Shown: in pieces, positions 44,951-53,840 of the stretch
Position numbering within the stretch: the first letter of the stretch is position 1
How the letters are laid out: each line of letters begins with the position of its first letter
DNA from: Tissierella creatinini
Lineage (GTDB): Bacteria > Bacillota > Clostridia > Tissierellales > Tissierellaceae
Assembly: GCA_005046945.1 (NCBI GenBank)
Contig: SUSS01000005.1
Location: 62,001-126,000 of the forward strand
Length of the DNA stretch: 64,000 nucleotides
Direction: 5' to 3'
The notes under the pieces: generated by a model
Database searches by the model: none
Told to the model about the DNA's origin: nothing
The model's input: only the letters and a program-made list of their open reading frames with translations
Translations under genes and position numbers: made by a program

Positions 44951-45805
44951 ATGGAGTTCTTAGTTATTACTGGAATGTCTGGAGCCGGTAAATCCCAAGC
45001 AATGAAGGTAGCAGAGGATATGAACTATTATTGTATGGACAACCTTCCACCGGCTCTATTATCTAAATTTGCAGAGCTATGTCAAGAATCCAAGAAGGAG
45101 ATAGAGAAGGTTGCTGTAGTTGTAGATATAAGAGGCGGAGAATTCTTTTCTAGTCTTTTTACAGGACTTGAAGAATTGTCTAATATGGGCATTGGATTTA
45201 AAATTCTCTTTCTGGATTCAGCCGATGAAGTGCTTATTAAAAGGTATAAGGAGCTTAGGCGTCCTCATCCATTGGCTCCTGATGGTAGTCTGATTTATGG
45301 AATTACTGAAGAGAGAGAGATGCTTAAAGAAGTAAAAAACAATTCCAACTATATATTAGATACCTCTAAGCTAACATTGGGAATGCTGAGAGAAGAAATG
45401 GCCCATATCTTAGGTGAAGGTGGAGAAAAACGAAATATATCTGTATCCATCACATCCTTTGGCTTCAAGCACGGAATCCTACTTGATGGGGATTTAATCT
45501 TTGATGTAAGGTTTATCCCAAATCCATACTACATTTCTGAGTTAAAGGAACATTCAGGTAAGACAGGGGATGTGAAAAACTACGTATTTAAATGGCCTCA
45601 AACCAATATATTTATAACAAAGGTAATAGATATGCTGGAATACCTAATTCCCTATTATGTGGTTGAAGGAAAGACTCAGTTAGTTGTAGGTATTGGATGT
45701 ACCGGAGGATTTCATAGGTCTGTAGCTATGTCAGAAAGAATCGCTGAAATACTTAAGTCTAATGGTCATAGAGTTATAATAAATCATAGAGATTTAAAGG
45801 GATAG
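44951..45805 (+). CDS. rapZ: RapZ/YvcJ-family nucleotide-binding adapter protein
   Basis: 284 residues. Walker A GMSGAGKSQ is at the N-terminus, then YYCMDNLPPALL, a DIRGGEFF block and a RRPHPLAPDG motif. The C-terminal half, which in enterobacteria senses GlcN6P-pathway state, has VRFIPNPYYISELKEHSGKTGDV and VGIGCTGGFHRSVAMSERIAEIL. In Bacillus YvcJ hydrolyses GTP and ATP, affects competence, and is encoded with YvcK and WhiA as here. Its direct target in Firmicutes is not settled. Confidence 0.95.
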   Translation: MEFLVITGMSGAGKSQAMKVAEDMNYYCMDNLPPALLSKFAELCQESKKEIEKVAVVVDIRGGEFFSSLFTGLEELSNMGIGFKILFLDSADEVLIKRYKELRRPHPLAPDGSLIYGITEEREMLKEVKNNSNYILDTSKLTLGMLREEMAHILGEGGEKRNISVSITSFGFKHGILLDGDLIFDVRFIPNPYYISELKEHSGKTGDVKNYVFKWPQTNIFITKVIDMLEYLIPYYVVEGKTQLVVGIGCTGGFHRSVAMSERIAEILKSNGHRVIINHRDLKG

Positions 45806-45815
45806 GAGCAAGAAT

Positions 45816-46811
45816 ATGAATACAAATAATAACCAACCAAAGATTGTTGCAATAGGAGGAGGCACGGGGCTTTCTATACTCTTAAGAGGACTTAAAGAAT
45901 TCACTCCGAATATTACGGCTATTGTAACAGTGGCAGATGATGGTGGCGGAAGCGGAGTACTTAGGGAAGACTTAGGAATGCTAGCACCCGGGGACATAAG
46001 AGCATGTCTATTGGCCTTAGCAAATACAGAACCTACAATGGAAAAGGTACTACAATATCGTTTTACAGAGGGACAGTTAAAGGGACAAAGTTTTGGAAAC
46101 CTTTTTTTAGCAGCTATGAATGAAATATACGGAAGTTTTGAGTTAGCCATCAAAGAAGCTAGTAACGTACTTTCAATAACCGGGAAGGTATTTCCAATGA
46201 CCTTAGAAGATGTTCGGCTCCATTGTGAACTAGAAAATGGAGATATAGTAAAAGGTGAGTCCATAATTCCAACAGAAGCCTTAAAGAAAGGCTGTAAGAT
46301 AAAGAAGATGTTCATGGACCCATCTATAACATATCCATTAGATGATGCAATCGATGCTATAAAGGAGGCAGATCTTATAGTTATGGGACCAGGAAGCCTT
46401 TATACATCCATAGTGCCGAATTTATTGGTAAATGACATAGTAGGAACCATATATAAAGCAAAGGCGCCTAAGGTATATATTTGCAATGTTATGACCCAGC
46501 CTGGTGAAACCGATGGTTTTGGAGTGCTAGAACATGTTCAAGGTATTTTAAATCACAGCAGAGAGGATTTTTTGGATTATGTAATAGCAAATACAGAGGA
46601 AATTCCTGAGGAGACTTTGAACAAATACATAACAGATGGTGCTAGACCAGTAGTGTTAAAAGCTGAAGATGAAAATATTCTTGCTTCAAAGAATATTAAA
46701 CTGATAAAGGAAAGGCTAATAGAAATTAAGAGCAACTATATTAGGCATGATAATCTATTGGTAAGCAAGCTATTAATCGATATTTGCAAAGGAAAGTTTG
46801 AAAATAATTAG
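45816..46811 (+). CDS. yvcK: YvcK (UDP-GlcNAc-binding, CofD-like) protein
   Basis: 331 residues. N-terminal GGGTGLSILLRGLKEFTPNITAIVTVADDGGGSG and APGDIRACLLALAN are the CofD/UPF0052 signature, followed by GNLFLAAMNEIYGSFELAIKEAS, MGPGSLYTSIVPNLLV and VMTQPGETDGF. In Bacillus YvcK binds UDP-GlcNAc, is needed for growth on gluconeogenic carbon and affects wall synthesis and shape. That fits a neighbourhood of murB, rapZ, whiA, hprK and HPr. RBS AGGAG. Confidence 0.95.
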   Translation: MNTNNNQPKIVAIGGGTGLSILLRGLKEFTPNITAIVTVADDGGGSGVLREDLGMLAPGDIRACLLALANTEPTMEKVLQYRFTEGQLKGQSFGNLFLAAMNEIYGSFELAIKEASNVLSITGKVFPMTLEDVRLHCELENGDIVKGESIIPTEALKKGCKIKKMFMDPSITYPLDDAIDAIKEADLIVMGPGSLYTSIVPNLLVNDIVGTIYKAKAPKVYICNVMTQPGETDGFGVLEHVQGILNHSREDFLDYVIANTEEIPEETLNKYITDGARPVVLKAEDENILASKNIKLIKERLIEIKSNYIRHDNLLVSKLLIDICKGKFENN

Positions 46812-46845
46812 ATGGTTTTAAAACCATCTTCTTTATTATTATCCT
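46810..46845 (+). terminator. Terminator after yvcK
   Basis: A 20-base perfect palindrome made of AGATGGTTTT and AAAACCATCT, followed by TCTTTATTATTA. It overlaps the yvcK stop. Confidence 0.7.
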
Positions 46846-46972
46846 TGTTATTAAGAAAAATTATGCAAATAATCAATGTTATATATGAAAATGTTTACAA
46901 ATTACTGTAGAAATATTGTATAATAGATTTATTATTTGTATATTTATTTTTTTTTGCATTGGAGTTGATGAC

Positions 46973-47377
46973 ATGATCGAGGTAAGCTCAGGAGGTGTAG
47001 TAGTATTTGGAAATGCTATACTTCTACTAAAAAAGTATAATGGGGATTGGGTATTACCTAAGGGTAGGCTTGAAAAAGGTGAAGGGATTAAACACGCAGC
47101 ACTTAGGGAAGTCTTTGAGGAAACAGGGGTTAAAGGAGAGATAATTAGTTATATAGGGTCTGTAAAATATAACTATAAGAACATTAAGGAAGATGAAATA
47201 GTTTCTAAGACTGTTCATTGGTATCTTATGAAGAGCAACTCCATGGATTGTACACCCCAACGTAAAGAAGGCTTTATTGATGCTGTCTTCGTTCATATAG
47301 ATAAAGCCAAAGATCTACTTAGATATGCAGATGAAAGAAAGATAATATTAAAAGGGATAGAGCTTATGAATCAATAG
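46973..47377 (+). CDS. Nudix hydrolase
   Basis: 134 residues from ATG 46973, eight bases after GGAG; upstream extension to 46916 would begin in the promoter region (a TATAAT lies at 46919) and encodes only a hydrophobic run without RBS. The Nudix box is complete: GRLEKGEGIKHAALREVFEETGV, matching G-x5-E-x7-REV-x-EE-x-G. Preceding strands EVSSGGVVVF and WVLPKG are standard. Substrate is unknown; small Nudix enzymes of this form (MutT/Ap4A-like) remove oxidised or signalling nucleotides. Followed 10 bases later by whiA. Confidence 0.9.
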   Translation: MIEVSSGGVVVFGNAILLLKKYNGDWVLPKGRLEKGEGIKHAALREVFEETGVKGEIISYIGSVKYNYKNIKEDEIVSKTVHWYLMKSNSMDCTPQRKEGFIDAVFVHIDKAKDLLRYADERKIILKGIELMNQ

Positions 47378-47387
47378 GAGTGATGAA

Positions 47388-48341
47388 ATGTCCTTTTCAG
47401 CAACTACTAAGAATGAATTGTCCAGAATTGAACTAGATGAAAAAGATTGCGCTCTGGCTGAATTAGCCGCCCTAGTTAGGATGAATGGAACAATTCAAAT
47501 AGCAGGAAATAGAAAGATAAATCTTAAGTTTACTACTGAAAACGCTGCTATAGCTAGGAGGATATTCTCTATTTTGAAAATGATATATAACACAGAAGTA
47601 GAAGTTATGGTTAGAAAAAATAGACAATTGAAGAAAAACAACAATTACCTTATAGTAGTAAATGATAAAGATATATCTAAATATATATTAAACGATGTAG
47701 GATTTATAAAGGAAGACAGCTCAAATCTATTATTCCCTTCATATAATGTGCCTGAAGATTTAATCTTTAAGCGAGATTGCAGGAGAAGTTATATAAGAGG
47801 TTCCTTTCTTGGGGGAGGATCCATTAGTAATCCCGAAAAAACATATCATATGGAATTCGTAACAAATAACGAGGATCATGCACAAAATTTATCTGATATA
47901 ATAAATTCTTTTGACTTAAACTCAAAGATAGTGGCCAGAAAGGAAAACTATGTGGTATATATCAAAGAGGGTGAACAGATAGTGGATATATTAAATATTA
48001 TTGGAGCCCACCAAGCGCTATTAAAGTTAGAGGATATAAGGGTACTAAAGGATGTAAGGAATAATATAAATCGACTGGTGAACTGTGAAACAGCTAATTT
48101 AAGTAAGACTATTGATGCTTCTATAAGACAGTTAGACCATATTCAAATTATTAGTGACCATATAGGACTTAACAAATTGCCTGATAATCTAAGGGAAATA
48201 GCTGAAATTAGGATAGATAATCCAGATGCCAGTTTAAAGGAAATAGGTGAAATGTTAAATCCACCGATTGGTAAATCAGGTGTTAATCATAGATTTAAAA
48301 AAATAGAAGAAATAGCAGAAGAATTGAGAGGAGTGAATTAA
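47388..48341 (+). CDS. whiA: WhiA-family DNA-binding regulator
   Basis: 317 residues. The N-terminal half is a degenerate LAGLIDADG homing-endonuclease fold (ALAELAALVRMNGTI, then RRSYIRGSFLGGGSISNPEKTYHMEFV). The C-terminal half is a helix-turn-helix (LPDNLREIAEIRIDNPDASLKEIGEMLNPPIGKSGVNHRFKKI). WhiA controls sporulation genes in Streptomyces; in Bacillus it affects division and chromosome segregation. Start ATG behind GGAGTG. HPr begins directly after its stop. Confidence 0.96.
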   Translation: MSFSATTKNELSRIELDEKDCALAELAALVRMNGTIQIAGNRKINLKFTTENAAIARRIFSILKMIYNTEVEVMVRKNRQLKKNNNYLIVVNDKDISKYILNDVGFIKEDSSNLLFPSYNVPEDLIFKRDCRRSYIRGSFLGGGSISNPEKTYHMEFVTNNEDHAQNLSDIINSFDLNSKIVARKENYVVYIKEGEQIVDILNIIGAHQALLKLEDIRVLKDVRNNINRLVNCETANLSKTIDASIRQLDHIQIISDHIGLNKLPDNLREIAEIRIDNPDASLKEIGEMLNPPIGKSGVNHRFKKIEEIAEELRGVN

Positions 48342-48608
48342 ATGGAGAAATTAACTTTAAAATTAAATAATCCTGAAGGATTACATGCAAGACCTGCAGC
48401 AATTTTTGTACAAGTTGCAAGCAGATTTTCAAGTGAACTTCAGATTGAGGCTCATGGAGTATCAGTTAATGGAAAGAGTATTATTGGAATTATGTCTCTA
48501 GGAGCTTTCCATGGTGAGGAAATTACTTTAACTGCAACAGGACAAGATGAAAACTTGATGATAAAAGCATTACAGCAATTAGTAGAAAGTGAATTTAAAA
48601 CAGTGTAA
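48342..48608 (+). CDS. ptsH: Phosphocarrier protein HPr
   Basis: 88 residues with His15 in the GLHARPAA site and Ser46 in NGKSIIGIMSLG. His15 separates it from Crh (which has Gln there), although the gene sits in the locus where Bacillus carries crh. It can therefore take phosphate from Enzyme I and be phosphorylated by HprK, encoded about 9 kb upstream. No Enzyme I gene is in this window. It follows whiA without a gap and precedes a GrdX-like gene by 13 bases. Confidence 0.95.
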   Translation: MEKLTLKLNNPEGLHARPAAIFVQVASRFSSELQIEAHGVSVNGKSIIGIMSLGAFHGEEITLTATGQDENLMIKALQQLVESEFKTV

Positions 48609-48621
48609 TTTGGAGGATTAA

Positions 48622-49014
48622 ATGAAGAAGGTGTTAGTTACAAACAATGTATTAGTGTATGAAAAATATAAGGATAAACAAGAGGTAGAGTATTTAGAAG
48701 GACAAAAGTATTTAGATGTACTTGAATATGTAAGAACAAAGCTTCATGAAGGACATAAGCTTTTATCACACCCCCTTTCAGGAAGCATAAAGCCTAATGA
48801 AACACCATATAAGAGCATTATCATTTCAAAGGATATTTATAAGGCTGATTTAGATATTCAAGGAACTATGATTATAGAGGATTCAATAGCAACGGCAAAA
48901 AAGTTTCAGGAGATAAAAACAACACCACAGTATAGAGAAAGTATATTAGACGATTTTAGAGTAATAGATCTTTCTCTTATGGAAAATGTAATCGATAAAT
49001 TAGGCCATATGTAA
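48622..49014 (+). CDS. GrdX-family protein, second copy
   Basis: 130 residues, RBS GGAGG 8 bases upstream of the ATG. It shares with the grdX product at 55794 the order VTNN-x-x-V-x-EKY, then H-x-GH-x-L-x-x-HPL-x-x-SI and PY-x-SIII(V)S. These two are clear paralogues in this window. GrdX proteins are small, of unknown biochemical function, and usually encoded at the head of glycine/sarcosine/betaine reductase operons. Here the gene is cotranscribed with HPr and whiA, away from any grd enzyme gene, which is unusual. Ends at a strong hairpin terminator. Confidence 0.8.
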   Translation: MKKVLVTNNVLVYEKYKDKQEVEYLEGQKYLDVLEYVRTKLHEGHKLLSHPLSGSIKPNETPYKSIIISKDIYKADLDIQGTMIIEDSIATAKKFQEIKTTPQYRESILDDFRVIDLSLMENVIDKLGHM

Positions 49015-49050
49015 AAGAAGTCTTCAATTAAAAGAAGACTTCTTTTCTTG
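49013..49050 (+). terminator. Terminator of the whiA-HPr-grdX-like unit
   Basis: A 13-base stem AAAAGAAGTCTTC / GAAGACTTCTTTT with an eight-base loop, followed by CTTG. Confidence 0.85.
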
Positions 49051-49131
49051 ACTTAACCCAAAGAATTATAGACTATATTACTGTAATCTATGTGTTTCAT
49101 TATATACAAAAATGTGTTTTATGATAGAATA

Positions 49132-49140
49132 GAAGAGAAT
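49132..49140 (+). promoter_or_regulatory. Candidate extended -10 promoter of dnaE
   Basis: TGATAGAAT, an extended -10-like element, is 22 bases before the dnaE start. No clear -35 box. Weak support. Confidence 0.35.
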
Positions 49141-49162
49141 TGTAGGATGAAAGAGGATTTTT

Positions 49163-52100
49163 ATGGATGATTTAAGATTTACGCACCTTCATGTTCATAC
49201 TGAATATAGCCTTCTAGACGGGTCAATTAAGATAAAGGAACTGATAAGAAGAACTAAGGAGCTTGGAATGGATTCCATAGCTATAACCGATCATGGTTCA
49301 ATGTTTGGGGTTGTTCAATTTTATAAGGAGGCTAAAAAAAGTGGTATTAAGCCTATTATTGGTTCTGAAGTTTATATTTCCATAAATAAATATACTGAAA
49401 GGGAAAATAAGGACAAGAATCAATATCATCTTGTGCTTTTAGCAGAGAACAATATTGGCTATAGAAACTTGATGAAAATTGTATCAGAAGCCTATGTTAA
49501 CGGTTTCTACTACAAACCACGTGTTGACCATGATATATTGAGAAAATATAGCCAAGGCATAATATGTCTATCTGCATGCCTTGGGGGAGAAGTGCAGCAG
49601 CATATAATGGATAATAATCTTAAAAGGGCAAGGGAAGTTGCCCTAATTTATCAGGATATATTTGGAAAGGATAATTTCTTCTTGGAGCTTCAAGACCATG
49701 GAATTTCTGAGCAGGCGGAAGTAAATAAAAGCTTGATTGAAATCAGCAAAGAGCTCCATATTCCTTTAGTAGCTACTAACGATATACACTATTTAAATAG
49801 AAGTGATGCAATTGTTCACGATGTGCTGCTTTGTATACAGACCGGAACTACTGTGGATGAAGAGAATCGTATGAAGTTCCCAACAGATCAATTTTATTTA
49901 AAATCTCCGGAGGAAATGTATGAGCTTTTCAACTATAGTAAGGAAGCTTTAACTAATACTGTACTTATTTCAGATAGGTGTAATGTAGAGTTGGATTTCA
50001 ATACCCTACACCTTCCAAAATACCATGTTCCACAAGGTATATCCAATGTAGAATACTTGAAGAAACTTAGCTGGGAAGGTTTGGAAGAACGGTATAAGCC
50101 AATAAGCGATGAGATAAAAAGGAGATTTGATTTTGAGTTCAACACCATAGTAGATATGGGTTATACGGACTACTTCTTAATAGTATGGGACTTTATAAAG
50201 TATGCTAAGGATAATGGTATAATCGTGGGACCAGGACGTGGTTCTGCTGCAGGCAGTATTATATCTTATGGACTTGGAATTATTGATATAGATCCTTTAG
50301 AATATGGGCTTTTATTCGAAAGATTTTTAAACCCTGAAAGGGTAACAATGCCTGATATTGATATAGATTTTTGCTACGAAAGACGTGAAGAGGTAATAGG
50401 ATACGTAGTAAGAAAATATGGGTCTGATAAGGTAGCTCAAATAGCCACCTTTGGAACTATGCTTGCAAAGGGAGCTATAAGGGATGTAGGTAGGGCAATA
50501 AATATGCCCTACGGTGATGTAGACGTCATAGCAAAGAAAATACCAAATGAACTAGGGATTACTATAAAAAGAGCATTAGAGATAAACAAATCTCTGAAGG
50601 ATGATTACGATAATAATGATGGAATCCATAATCTATTGGATTTAGCCATAGCTGTAGAGGGATTACCTAGACATACATCAACTCATGCTGCAGGCGTGGT
50701 TATATCAAAGGAACCGATAACTGAGTATGCACCATTAATTAGAAATAACGATTCTATTGCAACCCAGTTTACAATGACTGAGTTGGAGGAATTGGGGCTT
50801 TTAAAAATGGACTTTCTAGGTTTAAGAACCCTAACGGTTATTAGAGATGCCATAAATCTCATAGAAAAAAACTATGGAATTATGGTGAATTTTAGTAAAA
50901 ATTTTACCTATGATGACACTAAAGTTTTAGAAATGTTTGCAAAAGCAGAAACTTTGGGTATATTTCAATTTGAAAGTCCTGGGATGAGAGCCTTTTTAAA
51001 AGAACTAAAACCAAATGTATTTGAAGATTTAATAGCTGCCAATTCCCTTTTTAGACCTGGACCTATGAACCAGATTCCAACCTTTGTAGAATGTAAGCAT
51101 GACCCTTCTAAGATTACTTATATTCATAAAAAGCTAGAACCTATTCTGGCACCTACCTATGGTTGTATAGTATATCAGGAGCAGGTTATGCAAATAGTAA
51201 GGGATCTAGGTGGCTATACCCTAGGAAGAGCAGATTTGGTTAGACGTGCCATGTCTAAGAAAAAGATGGATGTAATGGAAGAGGAAAGAAAGAATTTCAT
51301 CTATGGACAAACTGATGAAGATGGAGCTGTATTAATTTCGGGATGCATCAGAAATGGAGTAGATGAAAAGTGTGCTAATGAGATTTTCGACTTAATGTTA
51401 GATTTTGCAAACTATGCATTTAATAAATCCCACTCAGCAGCTTATGCGGTAGTAGCTTACAGAACAGCTTGGCTTAAATTATATTATCCAAGGGAATTTA
51501 TGGCTGCCCTTATTTCATCTGTTATGGGAAGCACTACCCAAGTCTCCCTATATATACAGGAATGTAAAAGGCTTAGGATAGAGGTTCTACCACCTGATAT
51601 AAACTTATCCTATAGGAAATTTATAGTATGGGATAAGAAGATTAGATTTGGCTTAAGTGCTGTAAAAAATGTAGGGGATAATTTTATAGAGGCAATCGTA
51701 AAGGCAAGGGGAAATAGTAAATTTACAGGATTGACAGACTTCGTAGAAAAGGTTGAAAGAATAGATTCATCGGTTATGAATAAGAGGGCTGTTGAAAGTC
51801 TTATAAAATGCGGAGCAATGGATAGTTTGGGTGCAAATAGAGCTCAGTTCTTATCCATATTTGAAAAGACAATAGAAGGTATCCATTCTGACAGAAGGAG
51901 AAATTTAGAAGGACAATTCTCTATATTCGATTCTATAGAAGGTGGGTTGAGCAAAGATAATCTACCAAATATCAATGAATTCCCTCAAAAGTCCCTTTTG
52001 GCCATGGAAAAGGAAACACTAGGCATCTATGTTTCTGGTCACCCCTTAGAACCTTATGTAAAGGAATTAGAAAGAGTATCCACCCATATGACTACTGATT

Positions 52101-52627
52101 TACTAGTGGATATAGAAGAAGCCCAAAGGATTAAAGATGGTCAGAAATTAACCATAGGTGGAATAATTGTAGAAAAGAAAAATAAGATAACTAGAAATAA
52201 CAATATGATGGCATTTATTACTTTAGAAGATTTATATGGGCCAGTGGAATGTATAGTCTTCCCTGCTACCTTCGAACGATATAGTAAATATCTAGATGAA
52301 GATTCAGTAGTAGTAATAGAGGGTAGAATCTCTATATCTGAAGTGGAGGATGCTAAAATAATCTGTGAAAAGATATCACCCTTAAATAAATATAAAACTG
52401 ATAAACTCTATATTAAATTATCTTTAGAAAGTGAGCCTGACATTTTTACTTATATAAAGCAGATATTAGGAAGATATCCGGGAGATACTCCTGTTTATGT
52501 TTATATGGAGAAGGAAGAAAGAACCTTTGTGGCAGATAGGTCTCTATGGATCAATTCAGGTAATAAGGATCTAATAGTTGAATTGCAGAGTTTATTGGAT
52601 AAGGATAGTATCAAACTAAGTAATTAG
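49163..52627 (+). CDS. dnaE: DNA polymerase III subunit alpha (DnaE type)
   Basis: 1154 residues, normal for the family. N-terminal PHP domain (FTHLHVHTEYSLLDGSIKIKELI). The polymerase core has IVGPGRGSAAGSIISYGLGI and catalytic carboxylates in MPDIDIDFCYERREEVI. Then come the tau/beta-binding region with NKSHSAAYAVVAYRTAWLK, a helix-hairpin-helix segment, and an OB-fold near residue 1000 (LTIGGIIVEKKNKITRNNN, PVECIVFPATFERY). No exonuclease domain is inserted, so this is not PolC. Firmicutes normally have both PolC and DnaE; PolC would be elsewhere. Confidence 0.97.
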   Translation: MDDLRFTHLHVHTEYSLLDGSIKIKELIRRTKELGMDSIAITDHGSMFGVVQFYKEAKKSGIKPIIGSEVYISINKYTERENKDKNQYHLVLLAENNIGYRNLMKIVSEAYVNGFYYKPRVDHDILRKYSQGIICLSACLGGEVQQHIMDNNLKRAREVALIYQDIFGKDNFFLELQDHGISEQAEVNKSLIEISKELHIPLVATNDIHYLNRSDAIVHDVLLCIQTGTTVDEENRMKFPTDQFYLKSPEEMYELFNYSKEALTNTVLISDRCNVELDFNTLHLPKYHVPQGISNVEYLKKLSWEGLEERYKPISDEIKRRFDFEFNTIVDMGYTDYFLIVWDFIKYAKDNGIIVGPGRGSAAGSIISYGLGIIDIDPLEYGLLFERFLNPERVTMPDIDIDFCYERREEVIGYVVRKYGSDKVAQIATFGTMLAKGAIRDVGRAINMPYGDVDVIAKKIPNELGITIKRALEINKSLKDDYDNNDGIHNLLDLAIAVEGLPRHTSTHAAGVVISKEPITEYAPLIRNNDSIATQFTMTELEELGLLKMDFLGLRTLTVIRDAINLIEKNYGIMVNFSKNFTYDDTKVLEMFAKAETLGIFQFESPGMRAFLKELKPNVFEDLIAANSLFRPGPMNQIPTFVECKHDPSKITYIHKKLEPILAPTYGCIVYQEQVMQIVRDLGGYTLGRADLVRRAMSKKKMDVMEEERKNFIYGQTDEDGAVLISGCIRNGVDEKCANEIFDLMLDFANYAFNKSHSAAYAVVAYRTAWLKLYYPREFMAALISSVMGSTTQVSLYIQECKRLRIEVLPPDINLSYRKFIVWDKKIRFGLSAVKNVGDNFIEAIVKARGNSKFTGLTDFVEKVERIDSSVMNKRAVESLIKCGAMDSLGANRAQFLSIFEKTIEGIHSDRRRNLEGQFSIFDSIEGGLSKDNLPNINEFPQKSLLAMEKETLGIYVSGHPLEPYVKELERVSTHMTTDLLVDIEEAQRIKDGQKLTIGGIIVEKKNKITRNNNMMAFITLEDLYGPVECIVFPATFERYSKYLDEDSVVVIEGRISISEVEDAKIICEKISPLNKYKTDKLYIKLSLESEPDIFTYIKQILGRYPGDTPVYVYMEKEERTFVADRSLWINSGNKDLIVELQSLLDKDSIKLSN

Positions 52628-52648
52628 TAATTGGCAGGGGGTTAAATT

Positions 52649-52843
52649 ATGTGGAATACAATTCATATATCATCAAACCTAAACTATGCAAAGAAGATTG
52701 AAACTATGCTGAAGAATGAAGGTTTTTTTGTTAGAATAAGGGATTTTTCTCCTGGGGATGGAAAATTAGTTTATGAATTACAGGCATTAGTTCATGAAGC
52801 TAAGGATGCTCATGAATTTATAATAGAAAATGGAATTAGATAA
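52649..52843 (+). CDS. Small conserved protein between dnaE and pfkA (DUF2007-like?)
   Basis: 64 residues, ATG start with AGGGGG upstream. It reads as one beta-alpha-beta-beta-alpha unit: IHISSNLNYAKKIETMLKNEGFFVRIRDF, a short GDG turn, then VYELQALVHEAKDAHEFIIENG. This order resembles small DUF2007/ferredoxin-like proteins, but I am not sure. Predicted soluble and cytoplasmic. It lies 21 bases after dnaE and 26 before pfkA, so probably in the same transcript. Confidence 0.6.
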   Translation: MWNTIHISSNLNYAKKIETMLKNEGFFVRIRDFSPGDGKLVYELQALVHEAKDAHEFIIENGIR

Positions 52844-52869
52844 ATATTTATTTAGGTTGAGGTGATTGG

Positions 52870-53829
52870 ATGAAGACCATAGGTATACTAACCAGTGGCG
52901 GTGACGCTCCGGGGATGAATGCGGCCCTTAGAGCAGTAGTAAGAATGGGAATATTCAACGGCATTCGCGTAATGGGTATTAAACAAGGGTTTGAGGGTCT
53001 TATAGAGGGTTATATAGATGATATGACTCTTCCTTCGGTTGCAGATATAATCCATAGAGGTGGCACCATACTTAAGACAGCCAGATCAGAAGCTTTTATG
53101 ACTGAAGAAGGTCTTAATAAAGCTCTTAATGTTCTAGATGTATTCAACATAGATGGTTTAGTAGTACTGGGAGGGGATGGGTCCTTTAAGGGGGCAAAAT
53201 CCCTTAGCAATGCAGGGATACCAACTATTGGAATACCCTGTACTATAGATAATGACCTTGCTTATACGGATTATACCATTGGATTCTTTACAGCTGTAGA
53301 AACTGTAGTGGAGGCCATAAGCAAAATTCGTGACACTTCTTCATCCCATGGTAGAGCCAACATTATAGAGGTAATGGGTAGACATTGTGGAGATATAGCT
53401 CTTTATGCTGGCCTTGCCGGAGGAGCTGAGAGTATAATAGTTCCTGAAATGGACTATAATATTGACAAGATATGTGAAAAAGCCATGGTAGGTAGAAACA
53501 GAGGAAAGCTACATAACCTTATAATTCTTGCTGAAGGAGTAGGCGATCCATTTGAAATAGCTAAGACAATAGAGGCCAAAACAGGTATCGAAACCAGGGT
53601 TACAGTACTTGGCTACCTGCAAAGAGGTGGAACTCCTACGACTATAGATAGAATATATGCGAGTCTCATGGGAAAAAGGGCTGTGGAACTTTTAATGGAC
53701 AACAAGTCAAATAGGGTATTAGGAATTAAATGCAATAAAATAATCGATTTAGATATTGAAGAAGCTTTGAATATGGAGAAAGCCTTTGATGTGGATATGT
53801 ACAAGACAGCAGATATTTTATCCTTGTAG
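52870..53829 (+). CDS. pfkA: ATP-dependent 6-phosphofructokinase
   Basis: 319 residues, RBS GAGGTG. Glycolytic kinase making fructose-1,6-bisphosphate. Motifs: [21 protein letters not shown] (ATP site; the Gly after GGD matches ATP-type enzymes), [12 protein letters not shown], the catalytic loop [32 protein letters not shown], and [15 protein letters not shown]. Length and residues fit the allosteric bacterial tetramer. It is paired with pyk 11 bases downstream, the usual Firmicute glycolytic pair. Confidence 0.98.
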   Translation: MKTIGILTSGGDAPGMNAALRAVVRMGIFNGIRVMGIKQGFEGLIEGYIDDMTLPSVADIIHRGGTILKTARSEAFMTEEGLNKALNVLDVFNIDGLVVLGGDGSFKGAKSLSNAGIPTIGIPCTIDNDLAYTDYTIGFFTAVETVVEAISKIRDTSSSHGRANIIEVMGRHCGDIALYAGLAGGAESIIVPEMDYNIDKICEKAMVGRNRGKLHNLIILAEGVGDPFEIAKTIEAKTGIETRVTVLGYLQRGGTPTTIDRIYASLMGKRAVELLMDNKSNRVLGIKCNKIIDLDIEEALNMEKAFDVDMYKTADILSL

Positions 53830-53840
53830 GAGGTTACATT

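Noticed and set aside
45794-46315. 173-residue ORF antisense to yvcK
   Set aside because: Fully covered by the conserved yvcK gene on the plus strand; composition is typical of a reverse-strand shadow.
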